Origin: Oceaniglobus trochenteri
Lineage (GTDB): Bacteria; Pseudomonadota; Alphaproteobacteria; Rhodobacterales; Rhodobacteraceae
Assembly (NCBI RefSeq): GCF_020529025.1
Contig: NZ_JACNMM010000009.1
Coordinates: 62,001-126,000, forward strand
Length of the DNA: 64,000 bases
Direction: 5' to 3'
Shown here: in pieces, positions 17,636 to 25,318 of the stretch
Position numbering within the stretch: the stretch's first letter is position 1
Layout of the letters: every line of letters begins with the position of its first letter
Program-made: the position numbers and the translations under genes
The notes under the pieces: generated by a model
Told to the model about the DNA's origin: nothing
Database searches by the model: none
Seen by the model: only the letters and a program-made list of their open reading frames with translations

Positions 17636-18006
17636 CTGCCGGGGCCGAACCTGCGGGGCAGGGGGCGCTGTTCTTCCTGCGCGAACACTGACGTGACCAG
17701 CCCGTTCAGGTCGCGCATCCCGGATGACGCCCAGAGGATCAGCCCGCATCCCAGCACCAGGATCTGCCACGGCGGCACGTTGTTCAGCTGCCGCGCGAAG
17801 GGCATCTTGACGGTCTTGTGGCGCAACCGGCGCTGGGCAAACTTGGCGCCCGGCCAGCCGCCGATGAAGGCCAGCAACAGCAGCCGTGATTCGGGCACCC
17901 GCCAGGCGCGGCGCCGCGCACAGGATTTGTCCCATGCGAAGGTGGCGAAGGTGATGGCGTTGATCGCCAGAAGCCAAAGCAATAGCGCAAGGAGGATCAT
18001 GGGCAT
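17632..18006 (-). CDS. DUF1294 membrane protein
   Basis: 124 residues, DUF1294 family, unknown function. An N-terminal hydrophobic stretch (ILLALLLWLLAINAITFATFA) is followed by the family's DKSCARRRAWRVPESRLLLL and GGWPGAKFAQRRLRHKTVK, then a second hydrophobic segment (WQILVLGCGLILWAS). Two start codons two codons apart (18006, 18000) are possible; no strong ribosome site separates them. The last four bases overlap the convergent regulator gene. Confidence 0.8.
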   Translation of the reverse strand: MPMILLALLLWLLAINAITFATFAWDKSCARRRAWRVPESRLLLLAFIGGWPGAKFAQRRLRHKTVKMPFARQLNNVPPWQILVLGCGLILWASSGMRDLNGLVTSVFAQEEQRPLPRRFGPGS

Positions 18007-18099
18007 TTCGCAGAGTTCATCGTCATCGCCGCGGTTACCCCACGAATGGGGCAAAGCTGTGGCGGTTTACCCGTTCCCTGACGATGCCCTGCCTTGGCT

Positions 18100-18654
18100 C
18101 TAGGGGCGCGATCCGGTCCAGCGTACCCTGCCGTCGCCGTTGCCCTGCAGCGGGATAAGCGGGCGGTAAATGCTGGTGAACCTTTGGGGCACGTAATCGC
18201 AGACCGGGTTTTCGGCTGCATCCCGCAGGAACAGGTAGACACCGTTGGGATGCTGCCAGGCGACGCCGCCGTAACTGGCGATGGTCATGGCCTGGATATG
18301 GCCGCCGCTGGCCGCAAAGCTGTAGTCGGCGACCGATGTGACGCCAGCGCGCACCGCCGCCGGTTCGTCGCGCCGCGCCTCGGCCACAAGCGAGGCGGTG
18401 TGATCGTCGACCGCCGCCTTCACCGCGCCGGTGATGATGGCGGGCACGGCAACGATGGCGCCCACCACGGCGCCGACGGCCCCGGTGCCATAGATGAAGG
18501 CGTCTGCGGCGTCCGGCCCGGTGCCGGTGATGGCCCAGACCACGGGCTGCACGGCCAGGCCGGCCACGCTTCCCCGGGCGCCGCCCAGGGCCCGTTCGAC
18601 TGCAAAGGCGGCAACTGTGGTGGCCGCGTTGGTTGCTGAGTTCTCTCCCGTCAT
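18100..18654 (-). CDS. Hypothetical protein with glycine/alanine-rich hydrophobic core
   Basis: 184 residues, not recognised. Residues about 30-80 are rich in Ala/Gly/Val (VWAITGTGPDAADAFIY, GAVGAVVGAIVAVPAIITGA), which suggests membrane insertion or a glycine-zipper-like segment. The C-terminal half is polar, with a Cys and several aromatics (YGGVAWQHPNGVYLFLRDA, YVPQRFTSIYRPL). GGGAAGGGAAACG precedes the ATG. It lies between DUF1294 and a lytic transglycosylase gene on the same strand. Codon use resembles its neighbours, so it is probably a real gene. Confidence 0.65.
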   Translation of the reverse strand: MTGENSATNAATTVAAFAVERALGGARGSVAGLAVQPVVWAITGTGPDAADAFIYGTGAVGAVVGAIVAVPAIITGAVKAAVDDHTASLVAEARRDEPAAVRAGVTSVADYSFAASGGHIQAMTIASYGGVAWQHPNGVYLFLRDAAENPVCDYVPQRFTSIYRPLIPLQGNGDGRVRWTGSRP

Positions 18655-18746
18655 CTGCGTTTCCCTTCCCCGGGCGCCATTGCCCTAGCGTAAAGGATAG
18701 ATGCAGGACGGTCGCGCAGGCCAGTGGGCAAAACCTTACCCCGTGG

Positions 18747-19193
18747 TCAGCGCCGCAGCCCCGTTTCGTAAAGCAGCCCACGCCGCTTCGCCTCGTAATA
18801 ATAGCCGCGCGAATACCAGCCCACGGCGGCATCGCGGCTGCCATCCGACACCATCCAGGCGCCGCGCAGGTATTTCACCGCGTATTCTAGGTTGGTCTCG
18901 GCATCCAGAAGCGCCGAGGGCGGGCCGCGATGCCCCATGGTGCGCGCCGTGGTCGGGTGAATCTGCATCAGCCCGTAATAGGGGCCGTTGCGCGCTGCCG
19001 GATTGTAACCGCTTTCGCGCTGGACCACCCGGTGCACCAGGTCGACAGGCACATCGTAGCGGTCGGCATAACGGGCGATCATCCTGTTCAGGGCGGCGGG
19101 GCCGCGGGCCTGGGTGCGCTGCACGTCGGGGTCGGGGCCGCGACCGGAACAGGCGGCAAGGGCGATGAGCAGGGCAAAAAGGATCGGGCGCAT
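18747..19193 (-). CDS. Lipoprotein lytic transglycosylase (SLT domain)
   Basis: 148 residues. The signal ends in a lipobox (LLIALAAC, Cys15), so it is likely anchored to the outer membrane. The SLT domain has VVQRESGYNPAARNGPYYGL (catalytic Glu in RESGYN) and LMQIHPTTARTMG, then NLEYAVKYLRG. It would cut peptidoglycan glycan strands to 1,6-anhydro products. The protein is short: one domain with a C-terminal WYSRGYYYEAKRRG tail. AGAGG lies 7 bases before the ATG. Confidence 0.9.
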   Translation of the reverse strand: MRPILFALLIALAACSGRGPDPDVQRTQARGPAALNRMIARYADRYDVPVDLVHRVVQRESGYNPAARNGPYYGLMQIHPTTARTMGHRGPPSALLDAETNLEYAVKYLRGAWMVSDGSRDAAVGWYSRGYYYEAKRRGLLYETGLRR

Positions 19194-19407
19194 GGGCAAA
19201 CCTCTGGCGGGACCGTCCGCAGATACCACTCTGCCCCGGGCTGCGGCAACGGGGCTGGAGTGCAGCGGGCAGGGACGGCGGCGCGCCTTGGCGGAAAGTT
19301 GCCGCCGTGGCAATCGCGCCACAGGTGGAACTGCACCGCGCTGCGCCGCATTTCCCTGACAAGCGCACCGGCGGCCACTGCCCCGGAGCAAGACAGGAGT
19401 TTATACC

Positions 19408-19911
19408 ATGACCAACACGATCAGAACCGCCGCACTGGCCACCGCCGTTTCCGCCCTTGCCCTTCCGGCGCTGGCGCAGACCGCCACCACCACGGAAACC
19501 GTCGAGACGGGCAGCACCCTTGGCTATCTTGAATGCACCGTCGAGGGCGGCTTCGGCCTGCTGATCGCATCCAGCAAGGATGCCGTCTGCACCTTCGATC
19601 AGGCCGAAGGCGAAACCCAGCAATATGTCGGCACCATCGACAAGCTGGGCGTCGATATCGGCGTGTCGGGCGAAAGCTACATGAAATGGGTGGTTGTGCA
19701 GCTGCTGGATCACAAGGGCGAGGATGTGACGCTGGACGGCACCTACAACGGCGTCTCGGCCGATGCCTCGGTCGGCGTGGGGCTTGGCGCCAATGCCCTT
19801 CTTGGCGGCGACAACGAATCGATCGGCCTTCAACCCTTCAGCGTCGAGGGCAAGACAGGCCTCAACGTCGCGGTGGGGCTGACCTCGCTGACCCTGCGGT
19901 CGGTCGAATGA
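19408..19911 (+). CDS. Secreted DUF992 protein
   Basis: 167 residues with a signal peptide (TAALATAVSALALPALAQ, cut near residue 23). The mature part is DUF992: GYLECTVEGGFGLLIASSKD, VCTFDQAEGETQQYVG, IGVSGESYMKWVV and a C-terminal NVAVGLTSLTL strand; two cysteines (GYLEC, DAVC) probably form a disulfide. DUF992 proteins are periplasmic proteins of alphaproteobacteria without known function. AGACAGGAG precedes the ATG. Confidence 0.88.
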   Translation: MTNTIRTAALATAVSALALPALAQTATTTETVETGSTLGYLECTVEGGFGLLIASSKDAVCTFDQAEGETQQYVGTIDKLGVDIGVSGESYMKWVVVQLLDHKGEDVTLDGTYNGVSADASVGVGLGANALLGGDNESIGLQPFSVEGKTGLNVAVGLTSLTLRSVE

Positions 19912-19989
19912 TCCTGGCCGCTTCGCATTGTGCACCCCGGGCGGCGCTTTCCGCCCGGGGCCTGCCTGTCCTGAGATGGGCGCGCTGAG

Positions 19990-20355
19990 ATGGCCGCGCT
20001 GAAGGGCGTGGATCACGCCGCCGAGATTGCCCGCGCCGAACGCCTGGCGCGGATGATGGATTCGCGGTTCAGCCTGTTTGGCATACGCTTTGGCTGGGAC
20101 GCGATCTTCGGGTTGGTCCCTGGCCTGGGCGATCTGGTGGTGGTTGCGCCCTCGGCGATGATGATCTGGCGGGCGCACCGGCTGGGCCTGCCGCGGTCGG
20201 TCATCGTGCGAATGGCTGGCAACACCGCTCTGGACTATGTGCTGGGGTCGGTGCCGGTGCTGGGGGATATCTTCGATGTCGCCTTCAAGGCCAACCTGCG
20301 CAACGCCGGCCTGATGCGCGAGGGCCTGCGCAAATCTGCGTCGGGTGGGGCCTGA
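19990..20355 (+). CDS. DUF4112 protein
   Basis: 121 residues, DUF4112 family. ARMMDSRFSLFGIRFGWDAI, GLVPGLGDLVVVAPSAMMIW and YVLGSVPVLGDIFDVAFKAN are the conserved stretches; the Gly-Asp turns flank two membrane-associated segments. The function is unknown. It is followed 7 bp after the stop by a strong hairpin. Confidence 0.88.
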   Translation: MAALKGVDHAAEIARAERLARMMDSRFSLFGIRFGWDAIFGLVPGLGDLVVVAPSAMMIWRAHRLGLPRSVIVRMAGNTALDYVLGSVPVLGDIFDVAFKANLRNAGLMREGLRKSASGGA

Positions 20356-20362
20356 AACGACA

Positions 20363-20389
20363 AACCCCCGGCGCAATGCTCCGGGGGTT
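20363..20389. terminator. Hairpin between the converging DUF4112 and rpsU genes
   Basis: AACCCCCGG pairs perfectly with CCGGGGGTT around a 9-base loop, followed on the plus strand by CTCTCT. It lies between convergent genes and could end both transcripts. Confidence 0.75.
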
Positions 20390-20427
20390 CTCTCTGTGGG
20401 GCCGAAACCCCCAGTATCGACAATGAC

Positions 20428-20634
20428 TTACATCATGCCTTCGCGCTGGGCCTTTTTACGGGCAAGCTTGCGGGCGCGGCGGATGGCCTCGGCCTTCTCG
20501 CGCGCTTTCTTCTCGGACGGTTTTTCGAAATGCTGCTTGAGCTTCATTTCACGAAAAACGCCCTCACGCTGGAGCTTTTTCTTCAGAGCGCGAAGCGCCT
20601 GATCGACGTTGTTGTCACGAACACTGACCTGCAT
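20428..20634 (-). CDS. rpsU: 30S ribosomal protein S21
   Basis: 68-residue small-subunit protein. It opens [20 protein letters not shown] and carries [17 protein letters not shown] followed by a very basic tail, as expected for alphaproteobacterial S21. AAAGGTGG stands before the ATG. Transcribed alone, with its own promoter. Confidence 0.97.
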   Translation of the reverse strand: MQVSVRDNNVDQALRALKKKLQREGVFREMKLKQHFEKPSEKKAREKAEAIRRARKLARKKAQREGMM

Positions 20635-20686
20635 GTGGTTTTCACCACCTTTCTGGTTTGAGTTGCAAGGAATTGCAGGAACTGGC

Positions 20687-20715
20687 CCTATAGCAAAGGC
20701 GCCCTAACTTGTCTA
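20687..20715 (-). promoter_or_regulatory. Sigma-70-type promoter for rpsU
   Basis: On the minus strand TAGACA and TATAGG are separated by 17 bases, placing transcription about 45 bp upstream of the rpsU start. Confidence 0.5.
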
Positions 20716-20742
20716 GCGTTGTCGCAAACGCAGGAGGCCCGA

Positions 20743-21423
20743 ATGACCGATCCGAAACAGGCTGTTGTCGATGCTGCCCTGGCCCATGTGGCCTTCGACG
20801 GCTGGAGCGATGCCACCCTTTCTGCCGCGGCCCGCGATGCGGGAGTCGATTCGGCCACGGCGCGGGCGCTGTTCCCGCGCGGCGGTGTCGATCTGGCGCT
20901 GGCCTATCACCGCGCCGGGGATGCCGACATGGTGGCGCGGCTGGCGCGCGAACCCCTGGCCGACATGCGGTTCCGCGATCGCGTGGCGCTGGCCGTGCGC
21001 CTGCGCCTTGAGGGGGCCGAGAAAGAGGCGGTGCGCCGGGGCAGCACGCTGTTCGCGCTGCCCAATCACGCCGCCGACGGCGCAAGGGCGCTTTGGGATA
21101 CCGCCGATCATATCTGGACGGCACTTGGCGATGCCTCGCGCGATGTGAACTGGTACACCAAGCGCGCGACCCTGTCGGGGGTATATGGCTCTACCGTGCT
21201 GTTCTGGCTGGGCGATGACAGCCCCGGCCACGAGGCGACCTGGGCCTTCCTGGATCGGCGGATCGACGATGTGATGAAGATCGAACAGGTGAAGGCGGCG
21301 GTGAACAAGAACCCGCTGCTCAAACCCTTCATGGCACTGCCCAACTGGGCGCTGTCCCATGTGAAGGCGCCGTCGAAGCTGCCGCGTGTCGATCTGCCCG
21401 GAAGCTGGAACAGCCCGCGATGA
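20743..21423 (+). CDS. COQ9-family ubiquinone biosynthesis protein
   Basis: 226 residues. N-terminal TetR-like helices (ALAHVAFDGWSDATLSAAAR) and the COQ9 C-terminal domain (DVNWYTKRATLSGVYGSTVL, HEATWAFLDRRIDDVMKIEQ). COQ9 binds lipids and helps COQ7-type hydroxylation in ubiquinone synthesis at the inner membrane. AGGAGG precedes the ATG at 20743. Its stop overlaps the ATG of a quinone oxidoreductase gene by four bases, a fitting partner. Confidence 0.92.
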   Translation: MTDPKQAVVDAALAHVAFDGWSDATLSAAARDAGVDSATARALFPRGGVDLALAYHRAGDADMVARLAREPLADMRFRDRVALAVRLRLEGAEKEAVRRGSTLFALPNHAADGARALWDTADHIWTALGDASRDVNWYTKRATLSGVYGSTVLFWLGDDSPGHEATWAFLDRRIDDVMKIEQVKAAVNKNPLLKPFMALPNWALSHVKAPSKLPRVDLPGSWNSPR

Positions 21424-22433
21424 ACGAAGAGGGACGGAACGGACCGATGAGTGACAGGATGAACGCCGTCGAGATCAAGGCCCCCGGCGGGCCCGAGGCC
21501 CTGCGCCTGGGGCAGCGTCCACTGCCCCGGCCCGGGCAGGGGCAGATTGCCATTCGCCTTCATTACGCGGGGGTGAACCGCCCCGATGCCCTGCAACGGG
21601 CGGGCAAATACAACCCGCCCCCCGGCGCCAGCGATCTGCCCGGCCTTGAAGGCGCCGGAGAGGTTGCGGCGGTGGGGCCCGGGGTCACGCGCTGGTCGGT
21701 GGGGGACCGGGTCTGCGCCCTGCTGCCTGGCGGCGGATATGCCGAACAGGTGGTCTGCAACGCCGATCACGCCCTGCCGGTGCCCGAGGGGCTGGACATG
21801 AAACAGGCCGCCTGCCTGCCCGAAACCTTCTTCACCGTCTGGTCCAACGTCTTCATGCGTGGCGGCCTGCAGGCCGGAGAGCGCTTTCTGGTCCATGGTG
21901 GCAGCTCGGGCATTGGCACGACGGCGATCCAGCTGGCCCATACGCGGGGCGCACGGGTGTTCACGACGGCCGGATCGGCCGAAAAATGCGCGGCTTGCCG
22001 TGAACTGGGGGCCGAGGTGGCCCTGAACTATCGCGAGGAGGATTTCGTCGAGGTTTTGCGCGAGGCGGGCGGCGCACATCTGATCCTCGACATGGTGGGG
22101 GGCAGCTATCTGCCGCGCAATGTCAAGGCGCTGGCCGATGACGGGCGACTGGTGCAGATTGCGTTTCTGACCGGCCCGAAGGTGGAACTCAACTTTGCCG
22201 AGGTGATGATGCGCCGGCTGACCATCACCGGCTCCACCCTGCGCCCGCAGTCGGACCTGGCCAAGGCAAGGATCGCCCGGGCACTGGAACGCGAGGTCTG
22301 GCCGCTGCTGGCGGCCGGGCGCATCGCGCCGGTCATGGACAGCGAATTTCCCCTGGCCGAGGCCGCGAAGGCCCATGAACGCATGGAAAGCAGCGCCCAT
22401 ATCGGCAAGATCGTGCTGCGCATCGCGGGCTGA
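21420..22433 (+). CDS. NAD(P)H:quinone oxidoreductase, zinc-less MDR family (PIG3-like)
   Basis: About 337 residues. Medium-chain dehydrogenase/reductase without zinc ligands: an N-terminal GroES-like domain (VEIKAPGGPEALRLGQRPLP, HYAGVNRPDALQRAGKY) and a Rossmann domain with FLVHGGSSGIGTTAIQLA. Reduces quinones with NADPH in the cytoplasm. The ATG at 21420 overlaps the coq9 stop (ATGA), which favours coupling; an in-frame ATG at 21447 begins closer to where the family usually starts and cannot be excluded. Confidence 0.9.
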   Translation: MNEEGRNGPMSDRMNAVEIKAPGGPEALRLGQRPLPRPGQGQIAIRLHYAGVNRPDALQRAGKYNPPPGASDLPGLEGAGEVAAVGPGVTRWSVGDRVCALLPGGGYAEQVVCNADHALPVPEGLDMKQAACLPETFFTVWSNVFMRGGLQAGERFLVHGGSSGIGTTAIQLAHTRGARVFTTAGSAEKCAACRELGAEVALNYREEDFVEVLREAGGAHLILDMVGGSYLPRNVKALADDGRLVQIAFLTGPKVELNFAEVMMRRLTITGSTLRPQSDLAKARIARALEREVWPLLAAGRIAPVMDSEFPLAEAAKAHERMESSAHIGKIVLRIAG

Positions 22434-22468
22434 GACACCCCCGACCCAACTCCAACGAAAGGCAGTAA

Positions 22469-23428
22469 ATGAGCGGACTTATCGCGCTTCTGGACGACGT
22501 GGCAGCCATCGCCAAGGTGGCGGCGGCCTCGGTCGATGATGTGATCGGACAGGCGATGAAGGTATCGTCCAAGGCGGCGGGTGCCGTGATCGACGATGCG
22601 GCGGTGACGCCCAAGTATGTTCACGGATTCGCCGCGGCCCGCGAATTGCCCATCGTCTGGAACATCGCCAAGGGATCGTTGTTCAACAAGCTGGTGATCC
22701 TGTTGCCGGCGGCCCTGCTGCTGTCGCAGTTCGCGCCCTGGGCCATCGCGCCGCTGCTGATGCTGGGCGGGGCCTACCTGTGCTTTGAAGGGGCCGAGAA
22801 GGTCTGGCACGTGGTCAACCCCGCCGATCACCACACCGAAGACCTGGTGGCCGAAAAGATGAACAAGGCCCAGCTGGAAGAAACGAAGGTGCGGGGCGCC
22901 ATCAAGACCGACTTCATCCTGTCGGCCGAGATCATGACGATCATCCTTTCCGCCCTGCCCACAGATATCGGGATATGGCAGACGGCGGGCGCCCTGGCGG
23001 TTGCGGCGGTGATCATCACGCTGACGGTTTATGGTGCGGTCGGGCTGATCGTGAAGGCCGACGACGTGGGCCTGGCCATGGCCGCCAAGGGGCGGTTGCA
23101 GGCCACCCGGGCCATCGGGCGGGCGGTGGTGCGCGGGATGCCGGGCTTCCTGACGCTTCTGGTGATCGTCGGCACGGCGGCGATGATCTGGGTCGGCGGG
23201 CAGATCATCGTGCACGGCACCCATGTGCTGGGCTGGCACGCCCCGCAGGAGATCATCCACGACCTGGCGCTGAAGGCGGTCGCTGTTGTGGGCACCGCGC
23301 CGGGGGCGGTGGAATGGATCGTCACCGCATTCCTTGATGGCGTGGTGGGCCTGATGATCGGGGCAGTCCTGATCCCGCTGGTCACCTACATGCTGATGCC
23401 GCTGGCGGGCCTGTTCCGCCGGGGCTGA
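22469..23428 (+). CDS. DUF808 inner-membrane protein (YedI-like)
   Basis: 319 residues. It opens MSGLIALLDDVAAIAKVAAA and has DDVIGQAMKVSSKAAGAVID, then KGSLFNKLVILLPAALLLS and GGAYLCFEGAEKVWH, which identify DUF808. Seven or so hydrophobic segments make it a multi-pass membrane protein. Its role is unknown. CGAAAGG precedes the ATG. It converges on the RNase T2 gene with only a few bases between stops. Confidence 0.92.
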   Translation: MSGLIALLDDVAAIAKVAAASVDDVIGQAMKVSSKAAGAVIDDAAVTPKYVHGFAAARELPIVWNIAKGSLFNKLVILLPAALLLSQFAPWAIAPLLMLGGAYLCFEGAEKVWHVVNPADHHTEDLVAEKMNKAQLEETKVRGAIKTDFILSAEIMTIILSALPTDIGIWQTAGALAVAAVIITLTVYGAVGLIVKADDVGLAMAAKGRLQATRAIGRAVVRGMPGFLTLLVIVGTAAMIWVGGQIIVHGTHVLGWHAPQEIIHDLALKAVAVVGTAPGAVEWIVTAFLDGVVGLMIGAVLIPLVTYMLMPLAGLFRRG

Positions 23429-23432
23429 TGGC

Positions 23433-24062
23433 TTAGGGGATCGGGGCGAAAAGCGCGTCCGTCAGCGTGCAATCCCGGATCACGTCTCGCCCGCAGGGCA
23501 TGGGCGCAAGATCCTTGCCAAGGCAGATGCGGGCCTCCTGGATGCGGCCCGCCTTGCAGGTGATGGTCAGGCCATCCGCCGAAAGGGCGGGGTTTTCTTC
23601 AAGGAAGGCCTCTTCGATGACCGAGGCGGGCAGTTTCACCGCGCGTTCCAGCCTGCGCAACACGGCGGGCCGCGTGACGGCGTCATAGGCCCGGCGCGCG
23701 GTGGCGAAGTAGTCGTCGGCCGAAAGCCCGGCGCAGCGGCCGTGCTTCTTCCACTGGTACCAGGCGGCGCCCCCATCGCCCATGATGTCGGCCATGCCCG
23801 CCGTCTGTGCGCGCGAGGGATCGCGGGCCGTGGTGCGGCAGTAGCTGGGATAGCCCCGGTGGAACTGAGGCCACAGCCCGTGCAGCACCCAGCCGTTGTC
23901 GGCACTGGCCGCGCATTGCGGCGCGCCGCGCGCATCGCCCTCAAGCGCGCACCAGGTGGGCGACCAGGACAGCGACAGAACGTAATAGTCGAAGTCTCCG
24001 GCGCGCTCGCCCTCGGCGCGCAGAAGGGTGGGCAACAGCAGGAGCACCAGCAGAATGCGCAT
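23433..24062 (-). CDS. Secreted RNase T2-family protein
   Basis: 209 residues with a signal peptide (MRILLVLLLLPTLLRA). CAS I is intact (WVLHGLWPQ, His61) and CAS II retains WKKHG (Lys106, His107). The positions that in classic T2 enzymes hold the His-Glu pair just before it are Tyr102 and Gln103 here. Classic enzymes use two or three His, one Glu and one Lys; activity without the Glu may be reduced or altered. Multiple cysteines fit periplasmic export. A role in RNA scavenging is likely but not certain. Confidence 0.88.
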   Translation of the reverse strand: MRILLVLLLLPTLLRAEGERAGDFDYYVLSLSWSPTWCALEGDARGAPQCAASADNGWVLHGLWPQFHRGYPSYCRTTARDPSRAQTAGMADIMGDGGAAWYQWKKHGRCAGLSADDYFATARRAYDAVTRPAVLRRLERAVKLPASVIEEAFLEENPALSADGLTITCKAGRIQEARICLGKDLAPMPCGRDVIRDCTLTDALFAPIP

Positions 24063-24195
24063 TTTCTCTTTTCCTTGGGGCCGAGGAGGACTATATCAGG
24101 GCCAACTTCCCCGAAAACGAGGTAAGGGTCCAGCCGGACCAGCCGTTTTCCCCGGACCAAGAGACATGTCCGGTTGCCGCCAAAGGAGACCAGCG

Positions 24196-24945
24196 ATGCA
24201 GAAACCGATCATGGCCAAGGCCACCGCCGTCTGGCTGGTGGACAACACGACGCTCACGTTCCGCCAGGTTGCGGATTTTTGCGGGCTTCACGAACTCGAG
24301 GTGCAGGGCATCGCCGACGGCGATGTGGCCGCCGGGGTGAAGGGGTTCGACCCCGTCGCCAACAACCAGCTTGAGCAGAGCGAGATCGACAAGGCCGAGA
24401 AGGATCCGCTGCACAAGCTGAAGCTGAAGTTCTACGCCGCCGCCGTGGGCGAGGAAAAACGCCGCGGGCCGCGCTATACCCCCCTGTCCAAGCGCCAGGA
24501 CCGCCCGGCATCCATCCTGTGGCTGGTGAAATTCCACCCTGAACTGAGCGATGGCCAGGTCAGCAAGCTGGTGGGCACCACCAAGCCGACCATCCAGGCG
24601 ATCCGCGAGCGGACCCACTGGAACATCAACAACATCCAGCCGATCGACCCGGTGGCCCTGGGCCTGTGCAAGCAGTCGGAACTGGACATGGCGGTGCAGA
24701 AGGCCAACGCCAAGAAGGCCAAGGAAGGCGGCGTCATGACCGATGACGAGCGCCGCAAGCTGGTGAGCACCGAGCAGAGCCTGGGGATGGACCCCGAGCC
24801 CCGGATGCCCACGGCGATTGCCGGGCTTGAGACCTTCTCGCTTTCGGGCAACGACGACGAGGACGAGAAGGAAAAGGATCTGCCGGATGCCGACAGCTTC
24901 TTCAACCTGCCCGACAACGACGAGGACGACGACGACAGGGACTGA
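24196..24945 (+). CDS. trcR: Cell-cycle transcriptional regulator TrcR (DUF1013)
   Basis: 249 residues. TrcR (DUF1013) is an alphaproteobacterial protein linked to cell-cycle gene control. Conserved stretches: AVWLVDNTTLTFRQVADFCG, EVQGIADGDVA, LSKRQDRPASILWLVKFHPE and LVGTTKPTIQAIRERTHWN (the helix-turn-helix-like part). The C-terminus is a long acidic low-complexity tail ending in a run of Asp. AAAGGAG stands 7 bases before the ATG. A hairpin and the SRP RNA follow. Confidence 0.93.
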   Translation: MQKPIMAKATAVWLVDNTTLTFRQVADFCGLHELEVQGIADGDVAAGVKGFDPVANNQLEQSEIDKAEKDPLHKLKLKFYAAAVGEEKRRGPRYTPLSKRQDRPASILWLVKFHPELSDGQVSKLVGTTKPTIQAIRERTHWNINNIQPIDPVALGLCKQSELDMAVQKANAKKAKEGGVMTDDERRKLVSTEQSLGMDPEPRMPTAIAGLETFSLSGNDDEDEKEKDLPDADSFFNLPDNDEDDDDRD

Positions 24946-24949
24946 GCCA

Positions 24950-25016
24950 CGAGGGCGGGAGGACGGCGCTCGGCTGCGCCATCGCCCCGCCCACCCTCCC
25001 TCGCGGGGGGCTTTTT
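24950..25016 (+). terminator. Hairpin with T tract after trcR
   Basis: CGAGGG at 24950-24955 pairs with CCCTCG at 24998-25003, and GGCGC/GCGCC forms an inner stem; CTTTTT follows at 25011-25016. The 3' half (CTGCGCCATCGCCCCGCCCA) resembles the 47-bp repeat found at 54973 and 57172. Confidence 0.6.
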
Positions 25017-25032
25017 CCCCGGCCGGCCACCC

Positions 25033-25061
25033 TTGAACCGGTCCGGCAATGTCTCTATGTA
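25033..25061 (+). promoter_or_regulatory. Promoter of the SRP RNA gene
   Basis: TTGAAC (25033-25038) and TATGTA (25056-25061) are separated by exactly 17 bases, and the predicted start falls on the first paired base of the SRP RNA. Confidence 0.6.
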
Positions 25062-25066
25062 ACCCC

Positions 25067-25166
25067 TTGAGAGGTTGGCGCGGGCAGGCGCCTCGCCAAC
25101 CCGGTCAGGTCCGGAAGGAAGCAGCCGTAACGAGCCCCGCTTGGGTCGTTGTCCAGCCTCTCACCC
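25067..25166 (+). ncRNA. ffs: Signal recognition particle RNA (small, 4.5S type)
   Basis: The conserved apical domain GTCAGGTCCGGAAGGAAGCA followed by GCCGTAACGA is the Ffh-binding helix 8 of bacterial SRP RNA. The outer ends pair: GAGAGG at 25069-25074 with CCTCTC at 25157-25162. The transcript is about 100 nt and is followed by a T-rich CCCTTTGTTTTG. With Ffh it targets membrane proteins co-translationally. Confidence 0.95.
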
Positions 25167-25197
25167 TTTGTTTTGCTGTTCCTGAGGAGGGCGCTTG

Positions 25198-25236
25198 ATG
25201 ACCGTTATCGCAACCCTCCGGCGGGCCGGGGCCTGA
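25198..25236 (+). other. Possible 12-codon small ORF with strong ribosome site
   Basis: TGAGGAGGG stands 6-7 bases upstream of an ATG that encodes MTVIATLRRAGA then stops. It lies between the SRP RNA and rsgA. It may be a leader peptide or a chance match; length is too small to judge. Confidence 0.2.
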
Positions 25237-25318
25237 TCCGCCAGGCCCTGCCGCTGATTCGGACGCTGCGCCGCGAAACGCCGCGTGGCCGCTTTTTTCT
25301 GCAAAGCAAGGCATTCCC

